Positions 34,645 through 44,014 are shown, counted from the first letter of the stretch. The stretch is DNA of 64,000 nt from Devosia riboflavina (GCF_000743575.1 NZ_JQGC01000022.1:55528-119527), one strand, 5' to 3'. Notes: generated by a model not told the origin, from the sequence alone. Translations and numbers: made by a program.

Positions 34645-35649
34645 ATGCAAGGGTATCTTTATTTCGTGGCGAAGCGCGCGCTGCTGATGTTGGCGGTGAT
34701 ATTCTTCGGCGTTTCGGCCATGTTTCTCGTGACGTATCTTTCGCCCATCGACCCTGTGGAACAGGTGCTGGGACGGCTTTCGGCTAGATCGAACCTGTCG
34801 CCTGAAGCCATTGCATCGACGCGCGAGGCGCTGACGGCGATGTTCGGGACCGGGCAGCCGATGCTGACCCAGTATTTCAACTTCTGGACGCGATTGCTGC
34901 AGGGTGACCTTGGCGCGTCGCTGATGGCTTTCCCGACGCCGGCAATGGAGCTGGTGATGCGCGGCATGCCCTGGACGCTGGGGCTGTTGCTCAGCTCGAC
35001 CATCCTCACCTTCATCATCGGCAACCTGATGGGCGGGCTTGCCGGCTACTTTCAGAACAACCGGTTCTTCAAGGCCTTTGGCATCGTGACCATGGGCCTG
35101 CAGCCGATCCCCTACTATATCGTCGCCTTCATCATCCTGATCATCTTCGGCTTCCTCTGGCCGGTGCTGCCGATTTCGGGCGGGTTCAGCATGGATGTGC
35201 GGCCGGGCTGGTCATGGACCTTCGTGTTCTCGGTGCTGCAGCACTCGCTGCTGCCGGCGTTCTCGCTGGTGCTCGTCGGGCTCGGTGGCTGGTTCATCGG
35301 CATGCGGGCGTTGGTGTCGAACATCGTGACCGAGGACTATGTGACCTATGCCGAACTGGCCGGGGTCAAGCGCGACACTATCGTGGGCGCCTATGTGATG
35401 CGCAATGCGCTGGTGCCGCAGGTGACGGCGCTCGCCATGACCATTGGCGGCGTCTTCTCGGGCACGATCATCACCGAGCAGGTGTTCAACTATCCGGGCA
35501 TGGGCTCGCTGCTGGTCGATGCGGTGAATGCCGGCGACTATTCGACCGTTCTCGCCGTCTGCACGGTTTCGATCACCGCCGTCGCCTTTGCAATCTTTGT
35601 CGTGGACCTGCTGCACCCGCTGCTCGATCCGCGCGTTCGGGCGGAGTAG
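34645..35649 (+). CDS. ABC transporter permease, DppB/OppB type
   Basis: 334 residues. Starts MQGYLYFVAKRALLMLAVIFFGVSAMFLVTYLSPIDPVEQVLG; EAA loop IVTEDYVTYAELAGVKRDTIVGAYVMRNALVPQ. The ATG at 34645 has GAGGAG seven bases upstream and is preferred over ATGs at 34609 and 34612. Followed 4 bp later by the second permease. Confidence 0.92.
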   Translation: MQGYLYFVAKRALLMLAVIFFGVSAMFLVTYLSPIDPVEQVLGRLSARSNLSPEAIASTREALTAMFGTGQPMLTQYFNFWTRLLQGDLGASLMAFPTPAMELVMRGMPWTLGLLLSSTILTFIIGNLMGGLAGYFQNNRFFKAFGIVTMGLQPIPYYIVAFIILIIFGFLWPVLPISGGFSMDVRPGWSWTFVFSVLQHSLLPAFSLVLVGLGGWFIGMRALVSNIVTEDYVTYAELAGVKRDTIVGAYVMRNALVPQVTALAMTIGGVFSGTIITEQVFNYPGMGSLLVDAVNAGDYSTVLAVCTVSITAVAFAIFVVDLLHPLLDPRVRAE

Positions 35650-35653
35650 AGCC

Positions 35654-36511
35654 ATGTTCGCCGTTTTTCGCGATCTCATCCGCTACAATGCCGAGTTTAC
35701 CATCGGGCTGATCCTTGTCGGGATCATGGTGATCTTCGCGTCGCTCTCGTTCTTCGCGCCGATGGATCCGACGCTGATCTACATGGCCATCCCCGACCAA
35801 CCGCCTTCGGCGCAGTATTGGTTCGGCACCAATTCGCGTGGCCAGGACCTGTTCTGGCAGCTTTCGGCGGCGTTCAAGAACAGCCTGATCTTTGGCGTTA
35901 CCGTTGCCGTCTTGAGCCGCATCATCTCGATCACGGTGGGGCTGGCGGCCGGCTATCTCGGCGGCTGGGTCGACCGGGTGCTGATGTTCATCAACGACAT
36001 TTTCGTGTCCGTGCCGATCTTCCCGATCCTGGTGCTGTTCTACTTCGTGCTGCGCAACAGCATGGACAGTTTCACCATGGCGCTGATCCTGGCGTGTTTC
36101 GGCTGGCCGTTTGACGCGCGCCTGATCCGCTCGGTGGCGCTGGGGCTAAAACATCGCGAGTTTACGCGGCATGCCGTGTTTGCCGGGATGTCGACGCGAA
36201 AAGTGCTGCTTGAGGAGCACCTGCCCTATGTGATGCCGATCGTGTTTTCGACCTTCATGAACAACATGCTCTGGTCGATCGGCATGGAGGTGACGCTGGC
36301 CGTGCTGGGGTTCACCAATATCAACAACCCCACTATCGGCACCGTTCTCTACTGGGCCAATTCGCACTCGGCCATGGTCGTCGGGGTGTGGTGGTGGATC
36401 GTCATTCCGGTGATCCTGATCGTCATGACCTTCCTGGGGCTGTTCCTGCTGGCTGTCAGCATGAACGAATATATCGACCCGCGCAGCCGCCTGCGCCGCA
36501 TGGGGGCTTGA
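35654..36511 (+). CDS. ABC transporter permease, DppC/OppC type
   Basis: 285 residues, five to six helices. The periplasmic YWFGTNSRGQDLFWQLSAAFKNSL segment and cytoplasmic EAA loop LGLKHREFTRHAVFAGMSTRKVLLEEHLPYVMP are typical of DppC. Its start lies 4 bp after the DppB-like stop, and the next ATPase gene starts 4 bp after its own stop. Confidence 0.92.
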   Translation: MFAVFRDLIRYNAEFTIGLILVGIMVIFASLSFFAPMDPTLIYMAIPDQPPSAQYWFGTNSRGQDLFWQLSAAFKNSLIFGVTVAVLSRIISITVGLAAGYLGGWVDRVLMFINDIFVSVPIFPILVLFYFVLRNSMDSFTMALILACFGWPFDARLIRSVALGLKHREFTRHAVFAGMSTRKVLLEEHLPYVMPIVFSTFMNNMLWSIGMEVTLAVLGFTNINNPTIGTVLYWANSHSAMVVGVWWWIVIPVILIVMTFLGLFLLAVSMNEYIDPRSRLRRMGA

Positions 36512-36515
36512 GGCC

Positions 36516-37544
36516 ATGGCTGAAGATATCGTTCGGGTCGAGAACCTGAAGGCCTATTACCAGATGAACTATTTTGGCGTGCGCCGGGAAGTTCGGGCGG
36601 TCGACGGGATCACCATGACCGTGCGCAAGGGCGAGGTCTATGGCATTGCCGGGGAAAGCTCTTCGGGCAAGACCTCGTTCATCAAGGTGTTGGCTGCGGC
36701 CATTCGCCCGCCGCTGCGGGTGGTGGAAGGGTCGGTGAAGTTCGACTTCAAGAATGGGCCGATCGATGTCGCCACCGCGACGCCGAAGCAGATCGAGGCG
36801 GTGCGCTGGAAGCACCTCTCGTATATCATGCAGGGGTCGATGAGCGTGCTCAATCCGGTGCGACGCATCGGCAAGACGTTTCACGATTTTGCCTCGCGGC
36901 CCATGGGGCTGACGGGCAAGGCGTTTGAGGACCGGGTGATTGCGCATCTGGCGCGGCTCAAATTGCCGGCGGATGTGCTCAAGGCCTATCCGCATGAGCT
37001 TTCGGGCGGCATGCGGCAGCGCGTGACCATAGGGCTCGCGACGGTGTGCCACCCCGAATTCATCATTGCCGACGAGCCGACGACGGCGCTCGACGTGGTG
37101 GTGCAGAAGGAGGTGTTGAGCCTGATCCGCGATATCCAGAAGGAGATGAACGCGGCCGTGGTGTTCGTGACGCATGACATGAGCGTGCATGCGAACGTCG
37201 CTGACCGGGTGGGCATCATCTATGCCGGGCGCCTTGTCGAAGAGGGGCCGACGCGGGACATGTTCTTTGCGCCCAAGCATCCCTATACGGCGCATCTGGT
37301 GGCGAGCCTGCCGCGTATCGGCGACGTGAAGCAGCGGCCGGCGCTCGAAGGGCGACCACCGAACCTGGCTGATCCGCCGCAGGGTTGCCGCTTCCATCCG
37401 CGCTGTCCGCTGGCCGTGGACAAGTGCCGTCAGGAAGTGCCGCCGATGGAACAGGTGGGGCCTGACCATCGGACTGCCTGCTGGCGCTGGCAGGATGTGA
37501 AGCCGCTGGTTGGGGCCAGTGCACCATCGGGAGTGATGGCATGA
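36516..37544 (+). CDS. ABC transporter ATP-binding protein, DppD/OppD type
   Basis: 342 residues. Walker [10 protein letters not shown] near residues 46-54, signature [14 protein letters not shown], Walker [15 protein letters not shown]-loop [20 protein letters not shown]. The C-terminal oligopeptide-transporter extension has three Cys in [14 protein letters not shown] plus a later TACW, a feature of OppD/DppD. Stop overlaps the start of the DppF-like gene (ATGA). Confidence 0.93.
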   Translation: MAEDIVRVENLKAYYQMNYFGVRREVRAVDGITMTVRKGEVYGIAGESSSGKTSFIKVLAAAIRPPLRVVEGSVKFDFKNGPIDVATATPKQIEAVRWKHLSYIMQGSMSVLNPVRRIGKTFHDFASRPMGLTGKAFEDRVIAHLARLKLPADVLKAYPHELSGGMRQRVTIGLATVCHPEFIIADEPTTALDVVVQKEVLSLIRDIQKEMNAAVVFVTHDMSVHANVADRVGIIYAGRLVEEGPTRDMFFAPKHPYTAHLVASLPRIGDVKQRPALEGRPPNLADPPQGCRFHPRCPLAVDKCRQEVPPMEQVGPDHRTACWRWQDVKPLVGASAPSGVMA

Positions 37545-38455
37545 CGACGCTTCTCGATGTGCGCGATGTATCTAAGCGCTTTACCATGGGCGGGATTTTT
37601 GGGCGGAAGACCGTTGATGCGGTGATGGACGCCAATTTCTCGCTTTCGGCTGAAAACCCCGAGATATTCACGATTATCGGCGAGAGCGGGTCGGGAAAGA
37701 CGACGCTGGCGCGGATGATTTTGGGGCTCGAAGACCCGAGCGAGGGAGAAATTCTCTTTCGCGGGAAGAGGGTTTCGCGGCATGGCGGGCGGGCGGAAAA
37801 GCTCGCTTTCATGAGCCAGGTGCAGCCGGTGTTCCAGAACCCGTTTGAAGCGTTCAACCCGCTAAAGAAAATCGAGCGGTATCTCGAAAGCACGGCGCGA
37901 CGGTTTTTGCAGACGCGCGACAAGGCTGTGATCGACCGGGCGATGGACGAGGCGCTGCAGAAGGTGGGGTTGAGCCTCAAGGAAGTGCGCGGGCGCTTTC
38001 CGCATGAGATGAGCGGCGGGCAATTGCAGCGCTGTGCCATTGCGCGGGCGCTGATCCCCAATCCACCGCTGCTGATTGCCGACGAGCCGGTGTCGATGGT
38101 CGACGCGTCGCTGCGGATGAGCATCGTCAATCTGCTGAAGAGCCTGCGGGATGACCTGAAGGTTTCGGTCATCTACATCACGCATGACCTCGCCACGGCC
38201 TATTACATTTCCAACCGGCTGATCATCATGCAGCGCGGGCGGATTGTGGAAATGGGCGATGCGCGGACTGTGCTGGATAATCCGCAGCATCCCTATTCGA
38301 AGCTGCTGAAGGCTTCGGTGTTGTCTACGGATGATGCCGGGGATGGGAAGCTGGCAACGGATCCGGGGATGGTGAAGGCGGCGGGCGATCTGGTGGGTCA
38401 GGCAGGGAAGCTTGTGGCCAGGCCGGATGGGCGGGAGGTGAGGGTCTATGGGTAA
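37541..38455 (+). CDS. ABC transporter ATP-binding protein, DppF/OppF type
   Basis: 304 residues. Walker A GESGSGKTT, signature MSGGQLQRCAIARAL, Walker B LLIADEPVSMVDASLR, THDLATAYYISNRLIIMQRGRIVEMG. It lacks the long Cys-rich tail of its partner. Completes the importer 32406-38455. Confidence 0.93.
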   Translation: MTTLLDVRDVSKRFTMGGIFGRKTVDAVMDANFSLSAENPEIFTIIGESGSGKTTLARMILGLEDPSEGEILFRGKRVSRHGGRAEKLAFMSQVQPVFQNPFEAFNPLKKIERYLESTARRFLQTRDKAVIDRAMDEALQKVGLSLKEVRGRFPHEMSGGQLQRCAIARALIPNPPLLIADEPVSMVDASLRMSIVNLLKSLRDDLKVSVIYITHDLATAYYISNRLIIMQRGRIVEMGDARTVLDNPQHPYSKLLKASVLSTDDAGDGKLATDPGMVKAAGDLVGQAGKLVARPDGREVRVYG

Positions 38456-38460
38456 TTCTG

Positions 38461-38544
38461 TAAGGCCCCCTCACCCCAACCGAATTCGCAAACGCGAATT
38501 CGGTGAGCTGCGCGCCGACCTCTCCCCCAGAGGGAGAGGTGAAG
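38461..38544. repeat. Intergenic palindromic repeat family B-like, copy 2
   Basis: CCCCCTCACCCC then the hairpin CGAATTCGCAAACGCGAATTCGG and CCTCTCCCCCAGAGGGAGAGG; ends at the ribosome site of the next gene, so it could affect its translation. Confidence 0.75.
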
Positions 38545-38545
38545 A

Positions 38546-39487
38546 ATGAGCGCGCCGATATTTCGGGATCCGATTGAGGATGGGGCGGCTGATCCGACGG
38601 TGATCCGGCGGGAAGGCACCAATGAGTGGTGGATGTTTTATACCAATCGCCGGGCTGCGGCCGGGGGCGAGGGGTTTTCCTGGATCCATGGGTCGCCGAT
38701 TGGCGTGGCGGTGTCCACGGATGATGGGGCGAGCTGGCACTATCGGAATACGGTGAAGGGGCTCGATGCGCCGGGGGATGAGGGGCTCAACACGCATTGG
38801 GCGCCGGAGGTGATCTTTGCCGAGGGGCGGTATCACATGTTCCTCAGCTATATCACCGGAGTACCGACGCATTGGAAGGTGCCGCGGACGATCACGCATT
38901 TCGTCAGCGATGATCTCGAAAACTGGACGCGGGTGGGGCCGTTGAAGCTGTCGAGCACGAATTGCATTGATGCCTGCGTGTATAGGAGTCCGGATGGGCT
39001 CTGGCGCATGTGGTACAAGGACGAGGGCCAGGGTTCGAGCACCTGGAGCGCGATTAGTACCGACATGTTCGACTGGACGCTTGAGGGGCTGGTGTTGCCG
39101 GGATCGCCGGATGCGCCGCCGCATGAGGGGCCGAATGTGTTTCGGCTCGGCGGGTTTTACTGGCTGATCGTCGATGAATGGCGGGGCCAGGCGGTTTATC
39201 GCTCGGACGATACGAAGAACTGGGTGCGGCAGGGGATCGTTGGCGGGGAGCCGGGCTTGGATGCGCTGGACCGCAAGTTCATGCGCCATGCCCAGGTGGT
39301 CGTGGTGGGCGATCACGGAGCGCTTTACTATTTTACGCATCCCGAATGGGACGAGCTGGGGCACAAGGAAGGGCCGCCGGATGCGCGGTCGCGCGCTACG
39401 GTGATCCACCATGGAAGGCTGACGGTGCGGGACGGCGTGCTGGTGCTTGAGCGCGATATCCCAGTGGACCTGCCGATTTTGCGATAA
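38546..39487 (+). CDS. GH43-like five-bladed beta-propeller glycosidase
   Basis: 313 residues, no signal peptide. Propeller blades with repeating D-x-P/W patterns. Candidate catalytic residues of GH43: Asp in GAADPTVIR (N-terminus, base), Asp in CIDACVYR (middle, pKa modulator) and Glu in PPHEGPNVFRL (acid). Such enzymes are beta-xylosidases or alpha-L-arabinofuranosidases; a GH130/GH32-like propeller is the alternative. Last enzyme of the oligosaccharide operon. Confidence 0.78.
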   Translation: MSAPIFRDPIEDGAADPTVIRREGTNEWWMFYTNRRAAAGGEGFSWIHGSPIGVAVSTDDGASWHYRNTVKGLDAPGDEGLNTHWAPEVIFAEGRYHMFLSYITGVPTHWKVPRTITHFVSDDLENWTRVGPLKLSSTNCIDACVYRSPDGLWRMWYKDEGQGSSTWSAISTDMFDWTLEGLVLPGSPDAPPHEGPNVFRLGGFYWLIVDEWRGQAVYRSDDTKNWVRQGIVGGEPGLDALDRKFMRHAQVVVVGDHGALYYFTHPEWDELGHKEGPPDARSRATVIHHGRLTVRDGVLVLERDIPVDLPILR

Positions 39488-39555
39488 AATCTGTCCCGGT
39501 AGTCGAAGGCTGTCGCGAAGACTCGTCGCGGCGGTGTCACAGATGGAGGGACATG

Positions 39556-40362
39556 ATGGAAAACACTTTCCAGGACGACGGCCTCGACCTTTTTGCGGAG
39601 GATGGCCCCCCTGCCCTGCCGGCAGGGGGAGAGTTTTTGGAGCGCGACGGGGCGCGGGTCTGGTTCGCCAGTTTTGGCGCCGGGCCGGCGGTGCTGCTGC
39701 TGCATGGCGGCATGGGGAATGCCAACAATTTTGGGCATCAGGTGCCGGCGCTGATTGAGGCCGGGTATCGCGTCGTGGTGATCGATAGTCGAGGGCATGG
39801 GCGCAGCTCTTGGGATGGCGGGGCTTTTGCCTATACCCAGTTTGCCGGGGATGCCTTTGCAATTCTGGATCGGCTCGGGATCGACAATGTCGCCGTGGTC
39901 GGCTGGAGCGATGGGGCCTGTACGGGGCTTGCCATGGCCAAGGCGGCGCCGGAGCGCGTGGCGGGGGTGTTTTTCTTTGCTTGCAATGTCGATCCGAGTG
40001 GGACGTTGCCGTTTGAATTTACCGACGTGATCGGGAATTGCCTGACGCGGCATCAGAAGGATTATGCCGCGCTATCGCCGCATCCGGAGCGGTTCGACGA
40101 GATGAGTTCAAAACTGCAGGTGATGCAGGGGAGCCAGCCGGATTATTCGGCGGATGATCTGCGGGCGATTGGCGTGCCGGTGACGGTGGCGCAGTCGGAG
40201 CGGGATGAGTTCATTCGGGTGGAGCATGCGCGGTATATCGCGGAGACAGTGCCGGGGGCGCGATATGTCGAGATGGCTGGGGTGAGCCACTTTGCGCCGG
40301 TGCAGCGGCCGGGGCTGTTCAATGGGGTGGTGCTGGAGTTTTTGGATGGGCTGGATGATTAG
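39556..40362 (+). CDS. Alpha/beta hydrolase
   Basis: 268 residues. LLLHGGMGNANNFG oxyanion-hole segment, nucleophile Ser in VGWSDGA (G-x-S-x-G), acid Asp in QSERDEF and His in VSHFAP. Cytoplasmic esterase/lipase-like enzyme; substrate unknown. Two adjacent ATGs; the second is five bases after GGAGGG. Placed after the GH43-like gene, so an esterase acting on acetylated or feruloylated sugars is possible (inference). Confidence 0.85.
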   Translation: MENTFQDDGLDLFAEDGPPALPAGGEFLERDGARVWFASFGAGPAVLLLHGGMGNANNFGHQVPALIEAGYRVVVIDSRGHGRSSWDGGAFAYTQFAGDAFAILDRLGIDNVAVVGWSDGACTGLAMAKAAPERVAGVFFFACNVDPSGTLPFEFTDVIGNCLTRHQKDYAALSPHPERFDEMSSKLQVMQGSQPDYSADDLRAIGVPVTVAQSERDEFIRVEHARYIAETVPGARYVEMAGVSHFAPVQRPGLFNGVVLEFLDGLDD

Positions 40363-40385
40363 GTAGATAGGCCGGTGTTTGCCGC

Positions 40386-40492
40386 ACCCCCCACCCTTAA
40401 TCCCTCCCCACAAGGGGGAGGGAGACGAAAGAACCGTGGGGTCGAGGCAAGCGCCTCCCTCCCCCTTGTGGGGAGGGATCGAGGGTGGGGGT
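40386..40492. repeat. Intergenic palindromic repeat family A, copy 3
   Basis: Full-length copy: CCCCACCCTTAATCCCTCC...GGGAGGGAGACGA and inverted CCCCCTTGTGGGGAGGGATC...GGGTGGGGG. Confidence 0.85.
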
Positions 40493-40515
40493 AATTCCCG
40501 CGCTCGGGGAGACGG

Positions 40516-40737
40516 CTAGCTCACCGGCGGCTCAGAGCCGAGTTCGCGTTGGCGGCGGAGGAAGCTGATCCAGCCGCTGAAGCGGTCGTGGAGTTTGCTG
40601 AAGCGGGTGGCGGTGTCGTTGGGGACGCCGAGGGTGATCAGTTCCTCGTGCATGTCCTTGAGGGCGCGTTCCATGTCGTCGGCGTCGTCGAGCAGTTGCT
40701 CGATCTGCTCCTGGGTTAGTCTGACCAATGTCGCCAT
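40516..40737 (-). CDS. Small helical hypothetical protein
   Basis: 73 residues, largely charged and helical (QEQIEQLLDDADDMERALKDMHEELITL), no membrane segment. ATG at 40737 follows AAGGAGTATCTGTC. Family not recognised. Normal codon use and a proper ribosome site support a real gene. Confidence 0.6.
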   Translation of the reverse strand: MATLVRLTQEQIEQLLDDADDMERALKDMHEELITLGVPNDTATRFSKLHDRFSGWISFLRRQRELGSEPPVS

Positions 40738-40827
40738 GACAGATACTCCTTCCCAATGAGGGAAAGGATACGCTCAAACTTGGGTGTCGTCAGGGGGGCC
40801 AATCACCGAGCGCCGGTAAGTGCAGAG

Positions 40828-40848
40828 CCCTCGGGTCAAGCCCGAGGG
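40828..40848. repeat. Repeat family D, third copy
   Basis: Same 21-bp palindrome as at 21303 and 21364 (CCCTCGGG / CCCGAGGG around TCAAG). Confidence 0.85.
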
Positions 40849-40883
40849 TGACGATCTGGGGTTTGGGCGGCGGTCCTGAGGGA

Positions 40884-41375
40884 TCAGTTGCTATCCGGCT
40901 TCCAGACTGCCGGCGGTTCGCGTTTTAGCGGGCCCATGGTGGTGATGTCGTTGCCTCTCCGCATGGCGATGTTCATGCGGAAGGAGTTGCCGATGCGTTC
41001 GGAGCGCTCGATGAAGACTTCGGCGATTTCGGGCGAGCAGAGGCGCGTCACTGTCTCGCGGAAGAGGCGGAGCCAGCGCATGAAATGGGCGTCTTCAAGC
41101 TCGGGGATGGCCATGTGTTTGGGCATGGGGCGACCACCATATTTGCCAGTGCCCAAAAGCATGGAGCTCCAGAAATCGGCGATGGTGGCGAGGTGGGCGG
41201 GCCAATCGGCTTCGGGGATGACGCGATTGAAGACCGGGCCGATGACGGCATCCTGACGGGCGGCGGCGTAGAATTCGTTGACGACCTGCTGGATCAGGGC
41301 CTCGTCGAGGCCTTCGGGGGTTTCCCAGCCGATGCGGGTGAGGCGCGTGCCGACGGGGGGGCGTGGATCGGTCAT
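40884..41375 (-). CDS. Group III truncated haemoglobin
   Basis: 163 residues. Globin fold with LIQQVVNEFYAAARQDAVIGPVFNRVI, WPAHLATIADFWSSMLLGTGKYGGRPMPKHMAIPELEDAHFMRWLRLF; the last His in that stretch region is the expected proximal haem ligand. Family proteins bind oxygen or nitric oxide. Start overlaps the end of the SufR-like gene (ATGA), so both are one operon, and both lie opposite superoxide dismutase: a stress-response group. Confidence 0.9.
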   Translation of the reverse strand: MTDPRPPVGTRLTRIGWETPEGLDEALIQQVVNEFYAAARQDAVIGPVFNRVIPEADWPAHLATIADFWSSMLLGTGKYGGRPMPKHMAIPELEDAHFMRWLRLFRETVTRLCSPEIAEVFIERSERIGNSFRMNIAMRRGNDITTMGPLKREPPAVWKPDSN

Positions 41376-42067
41376 GAGGTGGACTCAGGGGTAATGCGAT
41401 AGGAGCAGCGGCGGCCGCCACTGACGATATGGTCTTCGCGCTCGACATTTACATCGGGGCCGAGGACGGCGCGGAAGACTTCCAGCTCTGCGCGGCAAAA
41501 GCCCTGGCAGGCCGTGGCGGCGGCGCAGATGGGGCAGTGGTTTTCGACGAGGAGGAGCGAGCCGTCGGGCTGTTCGTTCCAATCGGCCATATAGCCCTCG
41601 CGACTGCGCAGGTCGACGAGCGCGGCGACGCGACCTTTCAGGTCCGGCTTGTCCGAAACGGCGCCTTCATAGGCTTCGCGGGTGAGGGTTTCGCGGGCGG
41701 TGATGATGGTATCGAGCGCCGCGTCGCCGAGGGTCGAGCCGATGAGATCGAGAAGCTGGACCGTCAGGGCCGCATGGGTATCGGGGAAGCGCGACTGGGC
41801 GGCGGGGGTGAGCGACCAGGACTGGGTGGGGCGGCCGACGCCGGAGGAGATGTTTTCGGAGGCAACGAGGCCCTCCTGGGCCAGCCGCAAAAGTTGCTGG
41901 CGCGCGGCTTCGCCGGTGATCCCGAGTTGTTCGCCGATGGCGGACGAGGAGAGGCCGGTGCGCATTTTGAGGGCCATGAGCACGCGCTCGCCGGGGCTGC
42001 GCGGCGACCAGGTGTGATTTTCCAAGTCCGAACTTGACATATTCGTGGAATGGGTTTTCAAAGTCAT
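41372..42067 (-). CDS. SufR-like winged-helix regulator with Fe-S cysteine cluster
   Basis: 231 residues. N-terminal HTH (GERVLMALKMRTGLSSSAIGEQLGITGEAARQQLLRLAQEGLV) and a C-terminal domain with Cys178, Cys181, Cys187 and Cys191 in CPICAAATACQGFC, plus Cys221. SufR represses iron-sulfur assembly genes through such a cluster. No suf genes are nearby; instead it shares an operon with a truncated haemoglobin and diverges from Fe-superoxide dismutase, so oxidative or nitrosative stress sensing is likely. ATG at 42067 chosen; one nine codons later is possible. Confidence 0.85.
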   Translation of the reverse strand: MTLKTHSTNMSSSDLENHTWSPRSPGERVLMALKMRTGLSSSAIGEQLGITGEAARQQLLRLAQEGLVASENISSGVGRPTQSWSLTPAAQSRFPDTHAALTVQLLDLIGSTLGDAALDTIITARETLTREAYEGAVSDKPDLKGRVAALVDLRSREGYMADWNEQPDGSLLLVENHCPICAAATACQGFCRAELEVFRAVLGPDVNVEREDHIVSGGRRCSYRITPESTS

Positions 42068-42151
42068 TGCTTGGAAAATACTCCGGATGGCCAACAATGG
42101 CAAGCCGGTCGCGTTTTTGGCAACCGAAGACGCTTTTGAAGGAGCCCCGAA

Positions 42152-42754
42152 ATGGCCTTTGAACTCCCTACCCTCTCCTATTCCGCCAATGCACTGGCCA
42201 ATGCCGGCATGAGCCAGGAAACGCTGGAGCTGCACCACGGCAAGCACCACCAGGCCTATGTGACGGCGCTCAATGGTTTTGTTGAGAAGAATGGGGATCT
42301 GCAGGGCAAGAGCCTTGAAGAGATCGTGCTGTTTGCCAAGGACAAGGCGGATCTGGCACCGGTGTTCAACAATGCGGGGCAGCACTGGAACCACATTCAT
42401 TTCTGGAACGCGCTGACGCCGACCGGCGGCAAGCTGCCGGGGAAACTGGAAGCCAAGATCGTTGAGGATTTTGGTTCGGTTGATGCGTTCAAGGACGCGT
42501 TCAAGACCGCCGCGACGACGCAGTTTGGTTCGGGTTGGGCTTGGTTGGTGCTGGGCACGGACGGGAAGCTGAAGGCGACGAAGACGCCGAATGGCTCGAA
42601 CCCGATCGCTACGGGCGAAGGCAAGGTGCTGCTGGGGCTCGATGTGTGGGAGCACTCCTACTATGTCGACTTCCGCAATCGTCGTCCGGACTATGTGACG
42701 AACTTCCTCGACAAGCTGGCGAACTATGAGTTTGCTGAGGCGAATTTGGGCTGA
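42152..42754 (+). CDS. sodB: Superoxide dismutase, Fe type
   Basis: 200 residues, full length. Converts superoxide to oxygen and hydrogen peroxide in the cytoplasm. Metal ligands His28, His81, Asp164 and His168; Gln77 in AGQHWNH is at the position that marks iron rather than manganese enzymes. GGAGCC lies upstream of the ATG. Divergent from the SufR-like gene with an 84-bp shared control region. Confidence 0.96.
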   Translation: MAFELPTLSYSANALANAGMSQETLELHHGKHHQAYVTALNGFVEKNGDLQGKSLEEIVLFAKDKADLAPVFNNAGQHWNHIHFWNALTPTGGKLPGKLEAKIVEDFGSVDAFKDAFKTAATTQFGSGWAWLVLGTDGKLKATKTPNGSNPIATGEGKVLLGLDVWEHSYYVDFRNRRPDYVTNFLDKLANYEFAEANLG

Positions 42755-42777
42755 GGCTTTCGCCTGCGCGCGTGGCT

Positions 42778-42890
42778 ACCCCCACCCTCGTTCCCTCCCC
42801 ACAAGGGGGAGGGAGGCGCCGGCCTCGATATCGCGGCTCCTTCGTTTCCCTCCCCCTTGTGGGGAGGGATTAAGGGTGGGGGTGCGATGT
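42778..42890. repeat. Intergenic palindromic repeat family A, copy 4
   Basis: CCCCCACCCTCGTTCCCTCC...GGGAGGGAGGC and inverted CCCTCCCCCTTGTGGGGAGGG...AAGGGTGGGGG. Located behind sodB. Confidence 0.85.
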
Positions 42891-43040
42891 TTGGGTGGTA
42901 GCGTACCCATGTTTCTCCAATTTCTGAATGCGATGCGGTGGATGGATTGCGCCTTGCGACCGGATTGCGTGATTATTGACTTTCAGCAGTTCGCCCGGCG
43001 CGCAGCGCGTGCGAAGGTGGATGCGTCCTTGAGTAGCGTA

Positions 43041-43580
43041 ATGGCTGATTTTGAAATGCCGGACAGCATGGCGCTGCGCCCGACCCGGAACCCGGTGGTG
43101 AATACCTCGGAGTTTCGTGCCGCCATGTCGTCTGTGGCATCGAGCGTTTCCGTGGTGACGGCGCGGCGGGGCGACGAGATGGTGGGGCGGACGGTGACGG
43201 CGGTGCTGTCGCTTTCGGCCAACCCGCCTTCCGTCTTGGTTTCGATCGACATTGTCAGCCGGTTGGCGGATTTCATCGCCAAGACGGGTGGATTTTCCAT
43301 GGCGGTGCTGGCGGAAGACCAGAGCGAGATTGCCGATGCCTTTGCCGGCAAGGTGCCGCATGACGCGCGGTTCGACCTTGGCAAATGGTCGCGCTGGCCT
43401 TCGGGGCAGCCGCTGCTTACCGGGGCGGTGACGGCGATTGATTGCGAAGTGATCGGCTCGATTGAAACGGGCACGCATGTGCTGTTTGCGGGAGCGATCA
43501 TCGAGGCGGATTCTTACGAGGAGCGCCGGCCGCTGCTGTGGCAGCGACATGCCTATCACGCGCTTTCAAATATCGACTGA
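43041..43580 (+). CDS. Flavin reductase family protein, second copy
   Basis: 179 residues with the flavin reductase-like domain: FRAAMSSVASSVSVVTARRGDEMVGRTVTAVLSLSANPPSVLVSID, FSMAVLAEDQSEIADAFAGK, GAVTAIDCEVIGSIETGTHVLFAGAIIEA. No monooxygenase partner lies next to it. Upstream starts (down to 42726) are open but run through repeat A, so the ATG at 43041 is preferred; its ribosome site is weak. Could serve the enzymes at 4.9-10.4 kb in trans. Confidence 0.8.
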   Translation: MADFEMPDSMALRPTRNPVVNTSEFRAAMSSVASSVSVVTARRGDEMVGRTVTAVLSLSANPPSVLVSIDIVSRLADFIAKTGGFSMAVLAEDQSEIADAFAGKVPHDARFDLGKWSRWPSGQPLLTGAVTAIDCEVIGSIETGTHVLFAGAIIEADSYEERRPLLWQRHAYHALSNID

Positions 43581-43735
43581 AGCGGCTCATTATTGAGCGT
43601 ATCTTTGTTCCGAAACCGGCGACCACTTTCGGGAGACACGCTTTAGTGCCACACTGCAATCGATTTCCTGATTCACTCTGGATGGGGCAACCGCGCGCTT
43701 GAGGGTAGCGTTTGCCAAGCGTCCAGGAGGCAGAT

Positions 43736-44014
43736 GTGCCGCGTTATTTCTTTCACTATCGTACCGATGAAGAGCTGGTTCGCGACGAGGCGGGCAGCGA
43801 ATTGGCAGACCTCGAAGCTGCCGAGCAGCAGGCGGCGGAGATCGGCAAGGCGATCATCGACAAGCTGGCCGGCGAAGGCGGCGAGACGCGGGCGCCGCGG
43901 ACCATCGAAATCACCGACGCGCGCGGCGAAGAGCTGCTTTATGTGGTGTTTTGGGAAGGGCCGAAAATCGGCGAAGGGCCGGCGAGCCCGGTCACGCCCG
44001 TAAGCGTGCACTAG
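43736..44014 (+). CDS. DUF6894 family protein
   Basis: 92 residues. PRYFFHYRTDEELVRDEAGSELADLEAAEQQAAEIGKAI is the hallmark of this alphaproteobacterial family; function unknown. GTG at 43736 is chosen because AGGAGG is six bases upstream and it yields the family's usual MPRYFFH start. Confidence 0.85.
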   Translation: MPRYFFHYRTDEELVRDEAGSELADLEAAEQQAAEIGKAIIDKLAGEGGETRAPRTIEITDARGEELLYVVFWEGPKIGEGPASPVTPVSVH

